Assembly: GCA_900765105.1 (NCBI GenBank)
Contig: CAAFQM010000223.1
Span: forward strand, 1-9,240
DNA: 9,240 nt
Direction: 5' to 3'
Origin: an uncultured Faecalibacterium sp.
GTDB taxonomy: Bacteria > Bacillota > Clostridia > Oscillospirales > Ruminococcaceae
The notes under the pieces: model-generated
What the model was told of the DNA's origin: nothing
What the model saw: only the letters and a program-made list of their open reading frames with translations
Databases searched by the model: none
Shown here: piece after piece, positions 1 to 5,493 of the stretch
Position numbering within the stretch: the stretch's first letter is position 1
How the letters are laid out: each line of letters opens with the position of its first letter
Made by a program: the position numbers and the translations under genes

Positions 1-36
1 GAGGGAGCTGGCGCGGCGAAGCCGTGACTGAGGGAG
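1..36. repeat. Dispersed palindromic intergenic repeat (left part may be cut by the window edge)
   Basis: GAGGGAG occurs at 1-7 and again at 30-36, flanking a small hairpin whose stem is CGGC (14-17), GAA loop, GCCG (21-24). Read on the minus strand this is the layout CTCCCTCAGTCA-hairpin-GCCAGCTCCCTC, which I recognise from memory as a very common short intergenic repeat in Oscillospiraceae genomes. It lies 38 bp beyond the sstT stop. Bases 37-73 are AT-rich with no convincing terminator for sstT, so this structured repeat may serve as its 3' end. Copy number cannot be judged from one window. Confidence 0.5.
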
Positions 37-73
37 TTTTTGGCAACAGCCCTTTTCTATATTTTTAAATTTT

Positions 74-1330
74 TCAGTTCTTCTTACCGGTCAGGAACTC
101 CGGCAGGGGCTTGCCCTGCTTGCTCCACTGATGGTACTCGGCGGTGGCAGCAAACTCCACGTCACCGGCAGAGTTCAGGGCAGTCTCCACAGAGTCCTGC
201 ACCACGCCGATGATGAAGCCGACACCCACCATCTGCATGGCGACATCGTTGGAGATGCCGAACAGGGAGCAGGCCATGGGGATCAGCAGCAGGGAACCGC
301 CGGCCACGCCGGAAGCACCGCAGGCACCCAGAGCGCTCATAGCGCTCAGCACGATGGCTGCAGGCAGAGACACCTGAATGCCCAAGGTGTTGGCAGCGGC
401 CAGCGTCATGATGGTGATGGTGATGGCGGCACCGTCCATGTTGATGGTGGCGCCCAGCGGGATGGAGACGGAGTACATATCCTTGTCCAGACCCAGCTTT
501 TCGCACAGGGCCATGTTCACGGGGATGTTGGCGGCGGAGCTGCGGGTGAAGAAGGCGGTCAGGCCGGACTCACGCAGGCAGCGGAACACCAGCGGATAGG
601 GGTTGCAGCCCAGATAGATAAACATGATGAAGGGGGAGACGATGAGGGCCATGAACAGCATGGTGCCCACCAGCAGGGCCAGCAGCTTGCCGTACTGGGT
701 AAAGATGGCCAGGCCGTTGCCGGAAACGTTGGTGTACACCAGACCCATGATGCCGAAGGGTGCCAGATTGATGATCCAGCGCACGATCTGGGACACGGCG
801 TCGGCAGTGTTGGCCATGAAGGTCTTGGTGGACTCGGAGCCGATCTTCTTCATGGCAACGCCGAACATGCAGGCCCAGAACAGGATGCCGATGTAGTTGC
901 CGCTCATGATGGCGCTGACGGGGTTGGCCACAAAGTTGGTGAGCAGGGTGCCCATCACTTCGCCCAGACCCTGCGGGATCACGTCGGACTGGGCAGCATC
1001 TGCCAGCACGACCTTGACCGGGAACAGGAAGCTGGTAATAACAGCGATCGCTGCGGCCAGAAAGGTGGTGAGCATGTACAGCCAGATGACCGTGCCGAAG
1101 CGGCGGTCCAGCTTGGAAGAGCCCTGCGCCAGAGCGCTGGCCACGATGACGAACACCAGCACCGGGGCAATGCCCTTCAGAGCGCCGACGAACAGATTAC
1201 CAAATTCGCTCACCCAGCCGGCACCGGGAGCTGCCAGTGCAAGCACTGCGCCGGCGATCAGACCGATCAGGATGCGAATGATCAGGCTGATGCCGTTGTA
1301 GCGTGCAACTGCCTTGTTCAACGTTTTCAT
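74..1330 (-). CDS. sstT: Na+/serine-threonine symporter SstT (DAACS family)
   Basis: This 418-residue membrane protein imports serine and threonine with sodium and belongs to the dicarboxylate/amino acid:cation symporter (glutamate transporter-like) family. Family hallmarks are visible: the hairpin-1 serine motif SSAAN (264-268), the unwound helix motif NMDG (297-300), the glycine-rich hairpin 2 GACGASGVAGG (335-345), and the last core helix with D379 and N386 (QDSVETALNSAGD). Length matches E. coli SstT (about 414). An upstream TTG (1334-1336) would add two residues, but it sits only two bases after the GGAG. The ATG at 1328-1330 has GAGGAG eight bases away and MKTLNKA is a plausible N-terminus, so I chose it. 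The gene is monocistronic: it has its own promoter, cre site and structured leader, and a terminator stands upstream at 1544-1573. Specificity for Ser/Thr rather than another amino acid rests on overall resemblance. Confidence 0.9.
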   Translation of the reverse strand: MKTLNKAVARYNGISLIIRILIGLIAGAVLALAAPGAGWVSEFGNLFVGALKGIAPVLVFVIVASALAQGSSKLDRRFGTVIWLYMLTTFLAAAIAVITSFLFPVKVVLADAAQSDVIPQGLGEVMGTLLTNFVANPVSAIMSGNYIGILFWACMFGVAMKKIGSESTKTFMANTADAVSQIVRWIINLAPFGIMGLVYTNVSGNGLAIFTQYGKLLALLVGTMLFMALIVSPFIMFIYLGCNPYPLVFRCLRESGLTAFFTRSSAANIPVNMALCEKLGLDKDMYSVSIPLGATINMDGAAITITIMTLAAANTLGIQVSLPAAIVLSAMSALGACGASGVAGGSLLLIPMACSLFGISNDVAMQMVGVGFIIGVVQDSVETALNSAGDVEFAATAEYHQWSKQGKPLPEFLTGKKN

Positions 1331-1353
1331 ATGCAATACTCCTCTTTTCCACG

Positions 1354-1399
1354 TGTACGCACACCGCGTACAGTTTCCTGTTCTTTGCGTGAGAACAGG
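1354..1399 (-). promoter_or_regulatory. Two consecutive perfect hairpins in the sstT leader
   Basis: CCTGTTCT (1377-1384) and AGAACAGG (1392-1399) form a perfect 8-bp inverted repeat with a 7-base gap. TGTACGC (1354-1360) and GCGTACA (1366-1372) form a perfect 7-bp inverted repeat with a 5-base gap. The first begins about where transcription from the -10 at 1404-1409 should start, so it could be an operator or a 5'-end mRNA stem. The second lies between it and the Shine-Dalgarno. No U-run follows either, so they are not terminators. The function is unknown. Confidence 0.55.
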
Positions 1400-1403
1400 T
1401 GTT

Positions 1404-1432
1404 ATTATAGCACATACGGCAAAGAAATGAAA
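1404..1432 (-). promoter_or_regulatory. sstT promoter with extended -10
   Basis: On the minus strand TATAAT (1404-1409) is a perfect -10 preceded by TGC, giving an extended -10 (TGCTATAAT). At 17-base spacing the -35 position is TTTCAT (1427-1432), a poor match, as is usual with an extended -10. The predicted start near 1397 gives a leader of about 65 bases. Confidence 0.75.
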
Positions 1433-1441
1433 GCGTTTTCA
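1428..1441. promoter_or_regulatory. Catabolite-responsive element (cre, CcpA site) over the sstT -35
   Basis: TGAAAGCGTTTTCA matches the Firmicute cre consensus TGWAANCGNTNWCA at every position, including the central CG and the TG/CA ends. It overlaps the -35 hexamer position of the sstT promoter, a placement where CcpA normally blocks RNA polymerase. This suggests repression of serine/threonine uptake when preferred sugars are present. The match is seen directly; CcpA binding is inferred. Confidence 0.65.
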
Positions 1442-1543
1442 GACATTTTCCGTTCACAAATTTGCTTTTCAGCCTATTTCAGCGTTTTTTCTCATTCGAG
1501 TTGTTCTCCTATGGAATACAGTTCAGGTCTTCTCCCGCAAAAA

Positions 1544-1573
1544 GGCCGGAAACGCGCTCTGTCGTTTCCGGCC
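1544..1573 (-). terminator. Rho-independent terminator between the 1590-1780 stretch and sstT
   Basis: GGCCGGAAACG (1544-1554) pairs perfectly with CGTTTCCGGCC (1563-1573) around an 8-base loop. On the minus strand it is followed by TTTTT (1539-1543). It lies 16 bases beyond the last stop of the 1590-1780 stretch, implying a transcript there that is separate from the acetyltransferase mRNA, which already ends at 1784-1825. Confidence 0.85.
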
Positions 1574-1589
1574 CTGCAGAAGTTGCTCT

Positions 1590-1754
1590 TCAGTTTGCGA
1601 CGCTGCCGCTGATGCTCAGGATGTTGGCACTGCCGTCCAACCCTCTGTAGACCGTCATCACGGCATAATTAAGAATGTCTCCTTTTCACCAGATCTGTTT
1701 TTCCAGGGATATCGCTTTATCCTGTATGCAAAAGCGCACGCCTTTCCATTGCAC
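1590..1754 (-). pseudogene. Coding-like remnant or micro-ORF between two terminators
   Basis: No complete gene is evident in the 210 bases between the two terminators, but one minus-strand frame looks coding. From GTG (1752-1754) it reads VQWKGVRFCIQDKAISLEK then QIW to a TGA at 1686-1688. It then continues in frame for 31 codons (KGDILNYAVMTVYRGL, then DGSANILSISGSVAN) to a TGA at 1590-1592. The readings are these: a decayed gene with a nonsense mutation; or a real micro-ORF started after the good SD AAAAGGAG (1679-1686), where ATG-CCG-TGA (1658-1666) overlaps a second ATG (1656-1658) opening a 22-residue ORF, MTVYRGLDG to SGSVAN. I do not recognise the protein. The immediately following terminator favours something transcribed. 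Confidence 0.3.
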
Positions 1755-1783
1755 CGCTTTGAAAAATTTTCCCAAGACGCAAA

Positions 1784-1825
1784 AATGCCTGTGCAGCCGG
1801 TTTGCAATCACCGGGCACAGGCATT
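1784..1825 (-). terminator. Terminator of the GNAT acetyltransferase gene
   Basis: AATGCCTGTGC (1784-1794) pairs with GCACAGGCATT (1815-1825), 11 bp, with an inner CCGG/CCGG stem (1797-1800 with 1811-1814). On the minus strand the stem runs into TTTTT (1780-1784). It begins 10 bases after the stop codon. Confidence 0.85.
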
Positions 1826-1834
1826 CCGTGTTTC

Positions 1835-2338
1835 TTATTCCAGCGGCAGGGCCATTGCCATTTTCTGGTAGGCAAAGCGCGGGGAGCCGTCCTTCACATG
1901 GATGACACCGCAGCGGGTAAAGCCGTTTTTTTCCAGAATATGCTGCATGATCTTATTGTCGGCGTGGGTGTCGGCGCGCAGGCTCTGGCAGTGCTCCAGG
2001 CACCACTCCAGCACAGCTGCGGCCACGCCCTTCTGCTTTCCGGCCGAAGCCAGCCGGTGCACCGTGCCGTAGGGCAGGGTATCATCCAGCCACTTTCCGT
2101 CCTCAATAACGGCATAGGTGGGGTCTGCCCCCAGAATAAACGCAAACACTGCCTCGATCTGTCCGTTGACCACATAGACGAACAGACGGTTTGAATCGAT
2201 ATCTTCTTCCAGCAGTTCCTGCGGAGGGAAGCTGTCGCCCCACTGGGTCGGATTGCCCGCTTCCTTCATTGCTTCCCGGGCATGGGCATAGATCTTCAGG
2301 ACCTGCGGCAGATCTCCTCTCACTGCGCCACGAAACAT
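1835..2338 (-). CDS. GNAT-family N-acetyltransferase
   Basis: This 167-residue cytoplasmic protein has the layout of a single GNAT domain, which transfers an acetyl group from acetyl-CoA to an amine. The start MFRGAVRGDLPQVLKIYAHA is typical of strand 1 and helix 1 of small GNATs. The acetyl-CoA loop (motif A) is HRLASAGKQKGVAAAVLEW (94-112), with KQKGVA in place of the usual R/Q-x-x-G-x-G/A. The motif B region (122-146) contains ADNKIMQHILEKNGFTRCG. The substrate cannot be read from the sequence. The ATG at 2336-2338 has AGGTGG six bases upstream. The gene has its own -10 (2402-2407) and terminator (1784-1825), so it is probably monocistronic. The WGDSFPP-type segment at 33-39 recalls uncharacterised Firmicute acetyltransferases. 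Confidence 0.85.
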   Translation of the reverse strand: MFRGAVRGDLPQVLKIYAHAREAMKEAGNPTQWGDSFPPQELLEEDIDSNRLFVYVVNGQIEAVFAFILGADPTYAVIEDGKWLDDTLPYGTVHRLASAGKQKGVAAAVLEWCLEHCQSLRADTHADNKIMQHILEKNGFTRCGVIHVKDGSPRFAYQKMAMALPLE

Positions 2339-2401
2339 TCATTCCACCTCTTTCGGGCCGCGCCGCGTCCTGCGGCACAGCTGCAAATGTAAACTGAACT
2401 T

Positions 2402-2430
2402 ATTGTACTACATCTTGCCATAAAAATCCA
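2402..2430 (-). promoter_or_regulatory. Probable promoter of the GNAT gene
   Basis: TACAAT (2402-2407) is a good -10. The -35 position at 17-base spacing is TGGATT (2425-2430), a weak match. The predicted leader is about 57 bases and GC-rich near its 3' end. It lies after the AraC-gene terminator, as expected. Confidence 0.45.
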
Positions 2431-2465
2431 GTTTTTGCATCACTCTGCCGAAGCGCAGCAAAAAA

Positions 2466-2493
2466 GCAGGGCACAGACTCTGCTGTGTCCTGC
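2466..2493 (-). terminator. Terminator of the AraC-type regulator gene
   Basis: GCAGGGCACAG (2466-2476) and CTGTGTCCTGC (2483-2493) form an 11-bp stem around a 6-base loop. The stem has one non-Watson-Crick pair: G2471 faces T2488 on the plus strand, and C faces A in the minus-strand RNA. Six T residues follow on the minus strand (2460-2465). It starts 19 bases after the stop codon. Confidence 0.75.
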
Positions 2494-2512
2494 CGTTTTC
2501 TGCCAGAGATGC

Positions 2513-2896
2513 TCATGCACCGGTGCGTACTGTGCGGGCCTGGCGGTACTCGCGCGGGCTGAGGCCGTAGCGCTCGTGGAACAGGCGGTAAAAATAGCTG
2601 GTGTTCTCGTAGCCCACCATGGAGATGATCTGCTGGATGTTCAGGTCACTGCGGCGCAACAGCCTTGCTGCCGTTTCCACACGGTGTTTCTGCAGCAGTT
2701 CCTTGTAGGTCTTACCGGTCTGGGCACGGACGCACTCGCTGACATACGCCAGCGAAACGCCGTATTCCCGCGCCACGTTGGAAAGGCTGGCTTCGCGGTA
2801 ATTCTGGGTGATCTCTTTCATCGCCGCCTGCACCAGCGCTTCACGGCTCACCGTGCCGCCATGTGCTTCCAGCGGAAAATTCCGGATCTGCATCAT
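2513..2896 (-). CDS. AraC/XylS-type transcriptional regulator, stand-alone DNA-binding domain
   Basis: A 127-residue protein made almost entirely of the AraC double helix-turn-helix. The first HTH is around 37-56 (SLSNVAREYGVSLAYVSECV); the second is around 85-108 with the family signature region IISMVGYENTSYFYRLFHERYGLSPREYRQ (90-119). Most family members are about 250-300 residues with an N-terminal effector-binding cupin; here only about 30 residues precede the domain. The reading frame stays open upstream to 3061, but that extension is proline/arginine-rich and does not resemble a cupin. GGAGG sits nine bases before the ATG at 2894-2896, so I chose this start (MMQIRNFPLEA). The protein may be a natural MarA/SoxS-like single-domain regulator or a truncated larger gene that acquired a new start. 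It has terminators on both sides, so its target is unknown. No clear promoter is seen; a perfect 12-bp inverted repeat lies in the leader. Confidence 0.85.
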   Translation of the reverse strand: MMQIRNFPLEAHGGTVSREALVQAAMKEITQNYREASLSNVAREYGVSLAYVSECVRAQTGKTYKELLQKHRVETAARLLRRSDLNIQQIISMVGYENTSYFYRLFHERYGLSPREYRQARTVRTGA

Positions 2897-2917
2897 AATC
2901 AGTTTCCTCCGTAAAGG

Positions 2918-2962
2918 GTGCGGCGGGCGGGGGACAGGGGGGAGGTCGGACGCCCGCCGCAC
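2918..2962 (-). promoter_or_regulatory. Perfect 12-bp GC-rich inverted repeat in the leader of the AraC-type gene
   Basis: GTGCGGCGGGCG (2918-2929) and CGCCCGCCGCAC (2951-2962) are exact reverse complements separated by 21 bases. The repeat ends just upstream of the Shine-Dalgarno. In the mRNA the loop contains CCTCC, complementary to the gene's own GGAGG. No U-run follows, so it is not a terminator. It could be an operator or a translation-control stem. Confidence 0.5.
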
Positions 2963-2972
2963 AGGGATGGCT

Positions 2973-2987
2973 GGTTCCTCTTGAACC
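2973..2987. repeat. Short inverted repeat upstream of the AraC-type gene
   Basis: GGTTC (2973-2977) and GAACC (2983-2987) flank CTCTT. Five-base arms are weak evidence by themselves, but the position between the GC-rich hairpin and the presumed promoter region makes it a possible operator half-site pair. The rest of 2988-3075 holds no gene and no clear promoter. Confidence 0.2.
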
Positions 2988-3075
2988 TTACACCCCGAAT
3001 ACGACCCCGCCGGCCAGAATATTGCAGAAAGCTCAAAATTTTTTGTTATTTGCCGTTCCATAGTCCCGTCGTACA

Positions 3076-3117
3076 GAAAAAGGCCGCTTCTGCGGTCAGG
3101 CAGAAACGGCCTTTTTC
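3076..3117. terminator. Bidirectional-looking terminator ending the pst-phoU operon
   Basis: GAAAAAGGCCG (3076-3086) pairs with CGGCCTTTTTC (3107-3117), and TTCTGC (3088-3093) pairs with GCAGAA (3100-3105), with a single C/A mismatch between them and a 6-base loop. The A/T flanks give a U-run in either direction. It lies 44 bases past the phoU stop. Confidence 0.85.
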
Positions 3118-3161
3118 AGGAGAAATAAAGAAAACACGAACCCACAAGGGTATGGAAACAC

Positions 3162-3830
3162 TCAGAACATGCTCTCGTCCTTATAGCGGCCGGTGCGCAC
3201 GAACTGCACCCACTCGGCCACATTCACAGCGTGGTCGCCGATGCGTTCCAGATACTTGATGACCATCAGCAGATCCAGCGCCGCGTCCACCTTGGACGGG
3301 TCTGCGGCGATCTCCTGCGCAAGGGTGTGCTTGATGGCATTGAAATCGTAGTCCACGGCGTCGTCCGCCTCAATGACACGGCGGGCTGCCAGCTCGTCCT
3401 CTGCCGTCAGGGCGGCAAGGGCGTCCAGGATCATCTGGTGGGCTTTTTTGCCCATGGCGATGGCCTGGCTGACGGCCGGGTCGCCTTCCTTGCGGACGGT
3501 GACCAGATGGGGGATGATCTCGGCGATATCGGCAGCATGGTCGCCGATGCGCTCGATGTCCGTCACCACCTTCATGGCGGTGGAGATGCGGCGCAGGTCG
3601 CCTGCAACGGGCTGCTGACGCAGCAGCAATGTCATGCAGCGGTGCTCAATGTCCCGCTCCATGTTGTTGATGCGGCTGTCGCCCTTGACGATGGCCATTG
3701 CGGCCTCGGCGTCGGCCACGCACAGTGCCTGCAGGGCGTTCTCCACCGCATCGGCGGAGTTGCGGCCCATCTCGGCCAGCGAATTTTTCAGCGATTCCAG
3801 ATCGGTATCGTACTGTTTGCGGATGCTCAT
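3162..3830 (-). CDS. phoU: Phosphate transport system regulator PhoU
   Basis: A 222-residue cytoplasmic protein of normal PhoU length, made of two related three-helix bundles. Each bundle carries the metal-binding signature: ERIGDHAADIAE starting at E93 and ERIGDHAVNVAE starting at E195. PhoU links the Pst transporter to the PhoR-type sensor kinase and dampens Pho regulon expression when phosphate is plentiful. The reading frame is open up to 4139, but that part is the out-of-frame antisense-free shadow of pstB. The ATG at 3828-3830 (MSIRKQYD) follows AAGGAGG by ten bases and gives the family N-terminus. Twenty bases separate it from the pstB stop, so it is the last gene of the operon, ahead of a strong terminator. 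The kinase and response regulator genes are not in the window. Confidence 0.95.
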   Translation of the reverse strand: MSIRKQYDTDLESLKNSLAEMGRNSADAVENALQALCVADAEAAMAIVKGDSRINNMERDIEHRCMTLLLRQQPVAGDLRRISTAMKVVTDIERIGDHAADIAEIIPHLVTVRKEGDPAVSQAIAMGKKAHQMILDALAALTAEDELAARRVIEADDAVDYDFNAIKHTLAQEIAADPSKVDAALDLLMVIKYLERIGDHAVNVAEWVQFVRTGRYKDESMF

Positions 3831-3850
3831 TGGTCTTGTTCCTCCTTGCA

Positions 3851-4618
3851 TTAACCGAACCGGCCGGAGATGTAATCCTCGGTGCGCTTGTCCTGCGGGG
3901 CGCTGAAGATCTGGCCGGTGGGGCCCACCTCCACCAGTTCCCCCAGCAGGAAGAAAGCGGTGCGGTCGCTGATACGGGCTGCCTGCTGCATGTTGTGGGT
4001 CACGATGACCACGGTGTAGTTCTTTTTCAGCTCGCTCATCAGCTCTTCCACCTTCATGGTGGAGCCGGGGTCCAGTGCACTGGTAGGCTCGTCCATCAGC
4101 AGCACTTCGGGCTTGACCGCCAGTGCGCGGGCAATGCACAGACGCTGCTGCTGGCCGCCGGAAAGGCCCAGAGCGCTCTTTTTCAGACGGTCCTTCACCT
4201 CATCCCAGAGGGCAGCACCGCGCAGCGAGCTTTCCACCAGTTCGTCCAGTTCGGCCTTGCTGCGCACCCCGTGCAGCTTGGGGCCGTAGGTGATGTTGTC
4301 GTAGATGCTCATGGGAAAGGGGTTCGCCTTCTGGAACACCATACCCACGCGGCGGCGCAGGTCGGTAAGCTGCATTTCCTTTGCAAAGATGTCCTCGCCT
4401 TTCAGCCGGACATCGCCCTCGATGCGCACATTCGGCACAAGGTCGTTCATGCGGTTGAGGGTCTTTAAAAAGGTGGATTTGCCGCAGCCGGAGGGGCCGA
4501 TGAGAGCTGTGATCTCCCGCTCGCCCACATCCAGAGAAATGCCTTTCAGCGCCTTGAAGTCGCCGTACCAGAGGTTCAGATCCTTTGCCGAGATCACCGG
4601 CACATTCGTGTTTTCCAT
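3851..4618 (-). CDS. pstB: Phosphate ABC transporter ATP-binding protein PstB
   Basis: The 255-residue ATPase subunit hydrolyses ATP at the cytoplasmic face to drive phosphate import through PstC/PstA. All motifs are intact: Walker A GPSGCGKST (41-49), Q-loop Q96 in VFQKANPFPMSIYDN, signature LSGGQQQR (152-159), Walker B VLLMDEP (172-178) and switch H208. KANPFPMSIYDN and the PNVRIEGDV region are typical of PstB rather than of other ABC ATPases, which makes phosphate specificity secure. The ATG at 4616-4618 has GAGG six bases upstream. The reading frame extends upstream to 4726, but that part overlaps pstA and is rejected. The pstA stop is 17 bases upstream and phoU begins 20 bases downstream, consistent with one mRNA. 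Confidence 0.97.
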   Translation of the reverse strand: MENTNVPVISAKDLNLWYGDFKALKGISLDVGEREITALIGPSGCGKSTFLKTLNRMNDLVPNVRIEGDVRLKGEDIFAKEMQLTDLRRRVGMVFQKANPFPMSIYDNITYGPKLHGVRSKAELDELVESSLRGAALWDEVKDRLKKSALGLSGGQQQRLCIARALAVKPEVLLMDEPTSALDPGSTMKVEELMSELKKNYTVVIVTHNMQQAARISDRTAFFLLGELVEVGPTGQIFSAPQDKRTEDYISGRFG

Positions 4619-4635
4619 AGAGTACCTCTTTATTT

Positions 4636-5493
4636 TTACTGCTTTTGTTTCAGTTTGGTTTTGGCCAGACGTGCTGCCAGATTGATGACCAGCACCAGCA
4701 CCAGCAGCACTGCGCCGATGCCCCATGCGGAGGCAAAGTCGCCGTCCTCAAAGGCGCGCAGATACAGCAGAACCGACAGGGTAGCGCCATTGGAGGTGTA
4801 GGCTTTGAACACGCTCTTGGCGATCACCTCTGCCGCACCGGCGGTGAACAGCAGCGCGGCACTTTCGCCCACGATACGGCCCACGGCAAGGATGCAGCCG
4901 GTGACGATGCCGTCGATGCTGCAGGGCAGCACGATGGTGCGGATGATGTGCCACTTGCCCGCACCCAGACCCATGGCACCCTCACGGTAGCCCTGCGGCA
5001 CCGTCTTGAGGGACTCCTGCGTAGTGCGGATGATGGTGGGCAGGTTCATCACCACCAGCGTCAGACTGCCGGACAGCAGACAGGTCTGGAAACCCAGCGC
5101 CTGACTGAACACCAGCATACCCACCAGACCATAAATGATGCTGGGGATGCCCGCCAACGTTTCGTTGGTGAACTCGATCACCTCGATGAGCTTGCGGTTG
5201 GTGGCGTATTCGGTCAGGTAGACCGCAGCGCCCACGCCCAGCGGCAGTACGATGAGTAATGTCAGAAGAATGACATACAGGGTGTTGAGGATGGCGGGCA
5301 GGATGCCGTCGGTGCCTTTCAGCACGCTGGCCTTTGTGGTCAGAAACTCCCAGCTGATGTGGGGGATACCCCGCACCAGCACCATGCCGATGATGCCTGC
5401 CACCAGCACCATCACCAGCGCCGCGCTGGCCCAGACCAGCACGGTCATGACCCGGTTCCATGCCCGGCGGGAGGGCGAAAAGCCGTTATTCAT
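4636..5493 (-). CDS. pstA: Phosphate ABC transporter permease PstA
   Basis: This 285-residue inner-membrane permease forms the phosphate channel with PstC. Hydrophobic helices are visible at about 15-40, 68-95, 112-135, 140-155, 195-217 and 255-275. The cytoplasmic EAA loop that contacts PstB is YREGAMGLGAGKWHIIRTIV (169-188), followed by LPCSIDGIVTG. The ETLAGIPSIIYGLVG segment (111-125) is characteristic of PstA. The ATG at 5491-5493 overlaps the pstC stop by eight bases (ATGAATAA), a common arrangement for translational coupling of the two permeases. GGAGG lies eight bases upstream, inside the pstC coding end. The first 15 residues are basic and cytoplasmic. Confidence 0.96.
   Translation of the reverse strand: MNNGFSPSRRAWNRVMTVLVWASAALVMVLVAGIIGMVLVRGIPHISWEFLTTKASVLKGTDGILPAILNTLYVILLTLLIVLPLGVGAAVYLTEYATNRKLIEVIEFTNETLAGIPSIIYGLVGMLVFSQALGFQTCLLSGSLTLVVMNLPTIIRTTQESLKTVPQGYREGAMGLGAGKWHIIRTIVLPCSIDGIVTGCILAVGRIVGESAALLFTAGAAEVIAKSVFKAYTSNGATLSVLLYLRAFEDGDFASAWGIGAVLLVLVLVINLAARLAKTKLKQKQ

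Noticed and set aside
1334..1336. TTG start for SstT
   Set aside because: Only two bases after GGAG; the ATG six bases downstream has proper spacing.
131..1612. 493-codon plus-strand open frame opposite sstT
   Set aside because: Translation is His/Gly/Gln/Asp-rich low-complexity sequence typical of the antisense of a GC-rich gene. It runs through the sstT promoter and has no SD or family resemblance.
1686..1688. In-frame TGA read as selenocysteine or tryptophan
   Set aside because: The flanking protein is unrecognised and I see no stem of SECIS type just downstream of the TGA. A nonsense mutation or chance is simpler.
2403..2512. Plus-strand ORFs around 2435-2914
   Set aside because: Antisense of the AraC-type gene with no SD; the terminator in this gap belongs to the minus-strand gene.
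2897..3061. N-terminal extension of the AraC-type protein
   Set aside because: No cupin-like sequence, Pro/Arg-rich, and the strong SD lies at the internal ATG 2894-2896.
3831..4139. N-terminal extension of PhoU into pstB
   Set aside because: The extra residues are Arg/Gly/His-rich and the out-of-frame reading of pstB. The PhoU N-terminus and SD place the start at 3830.
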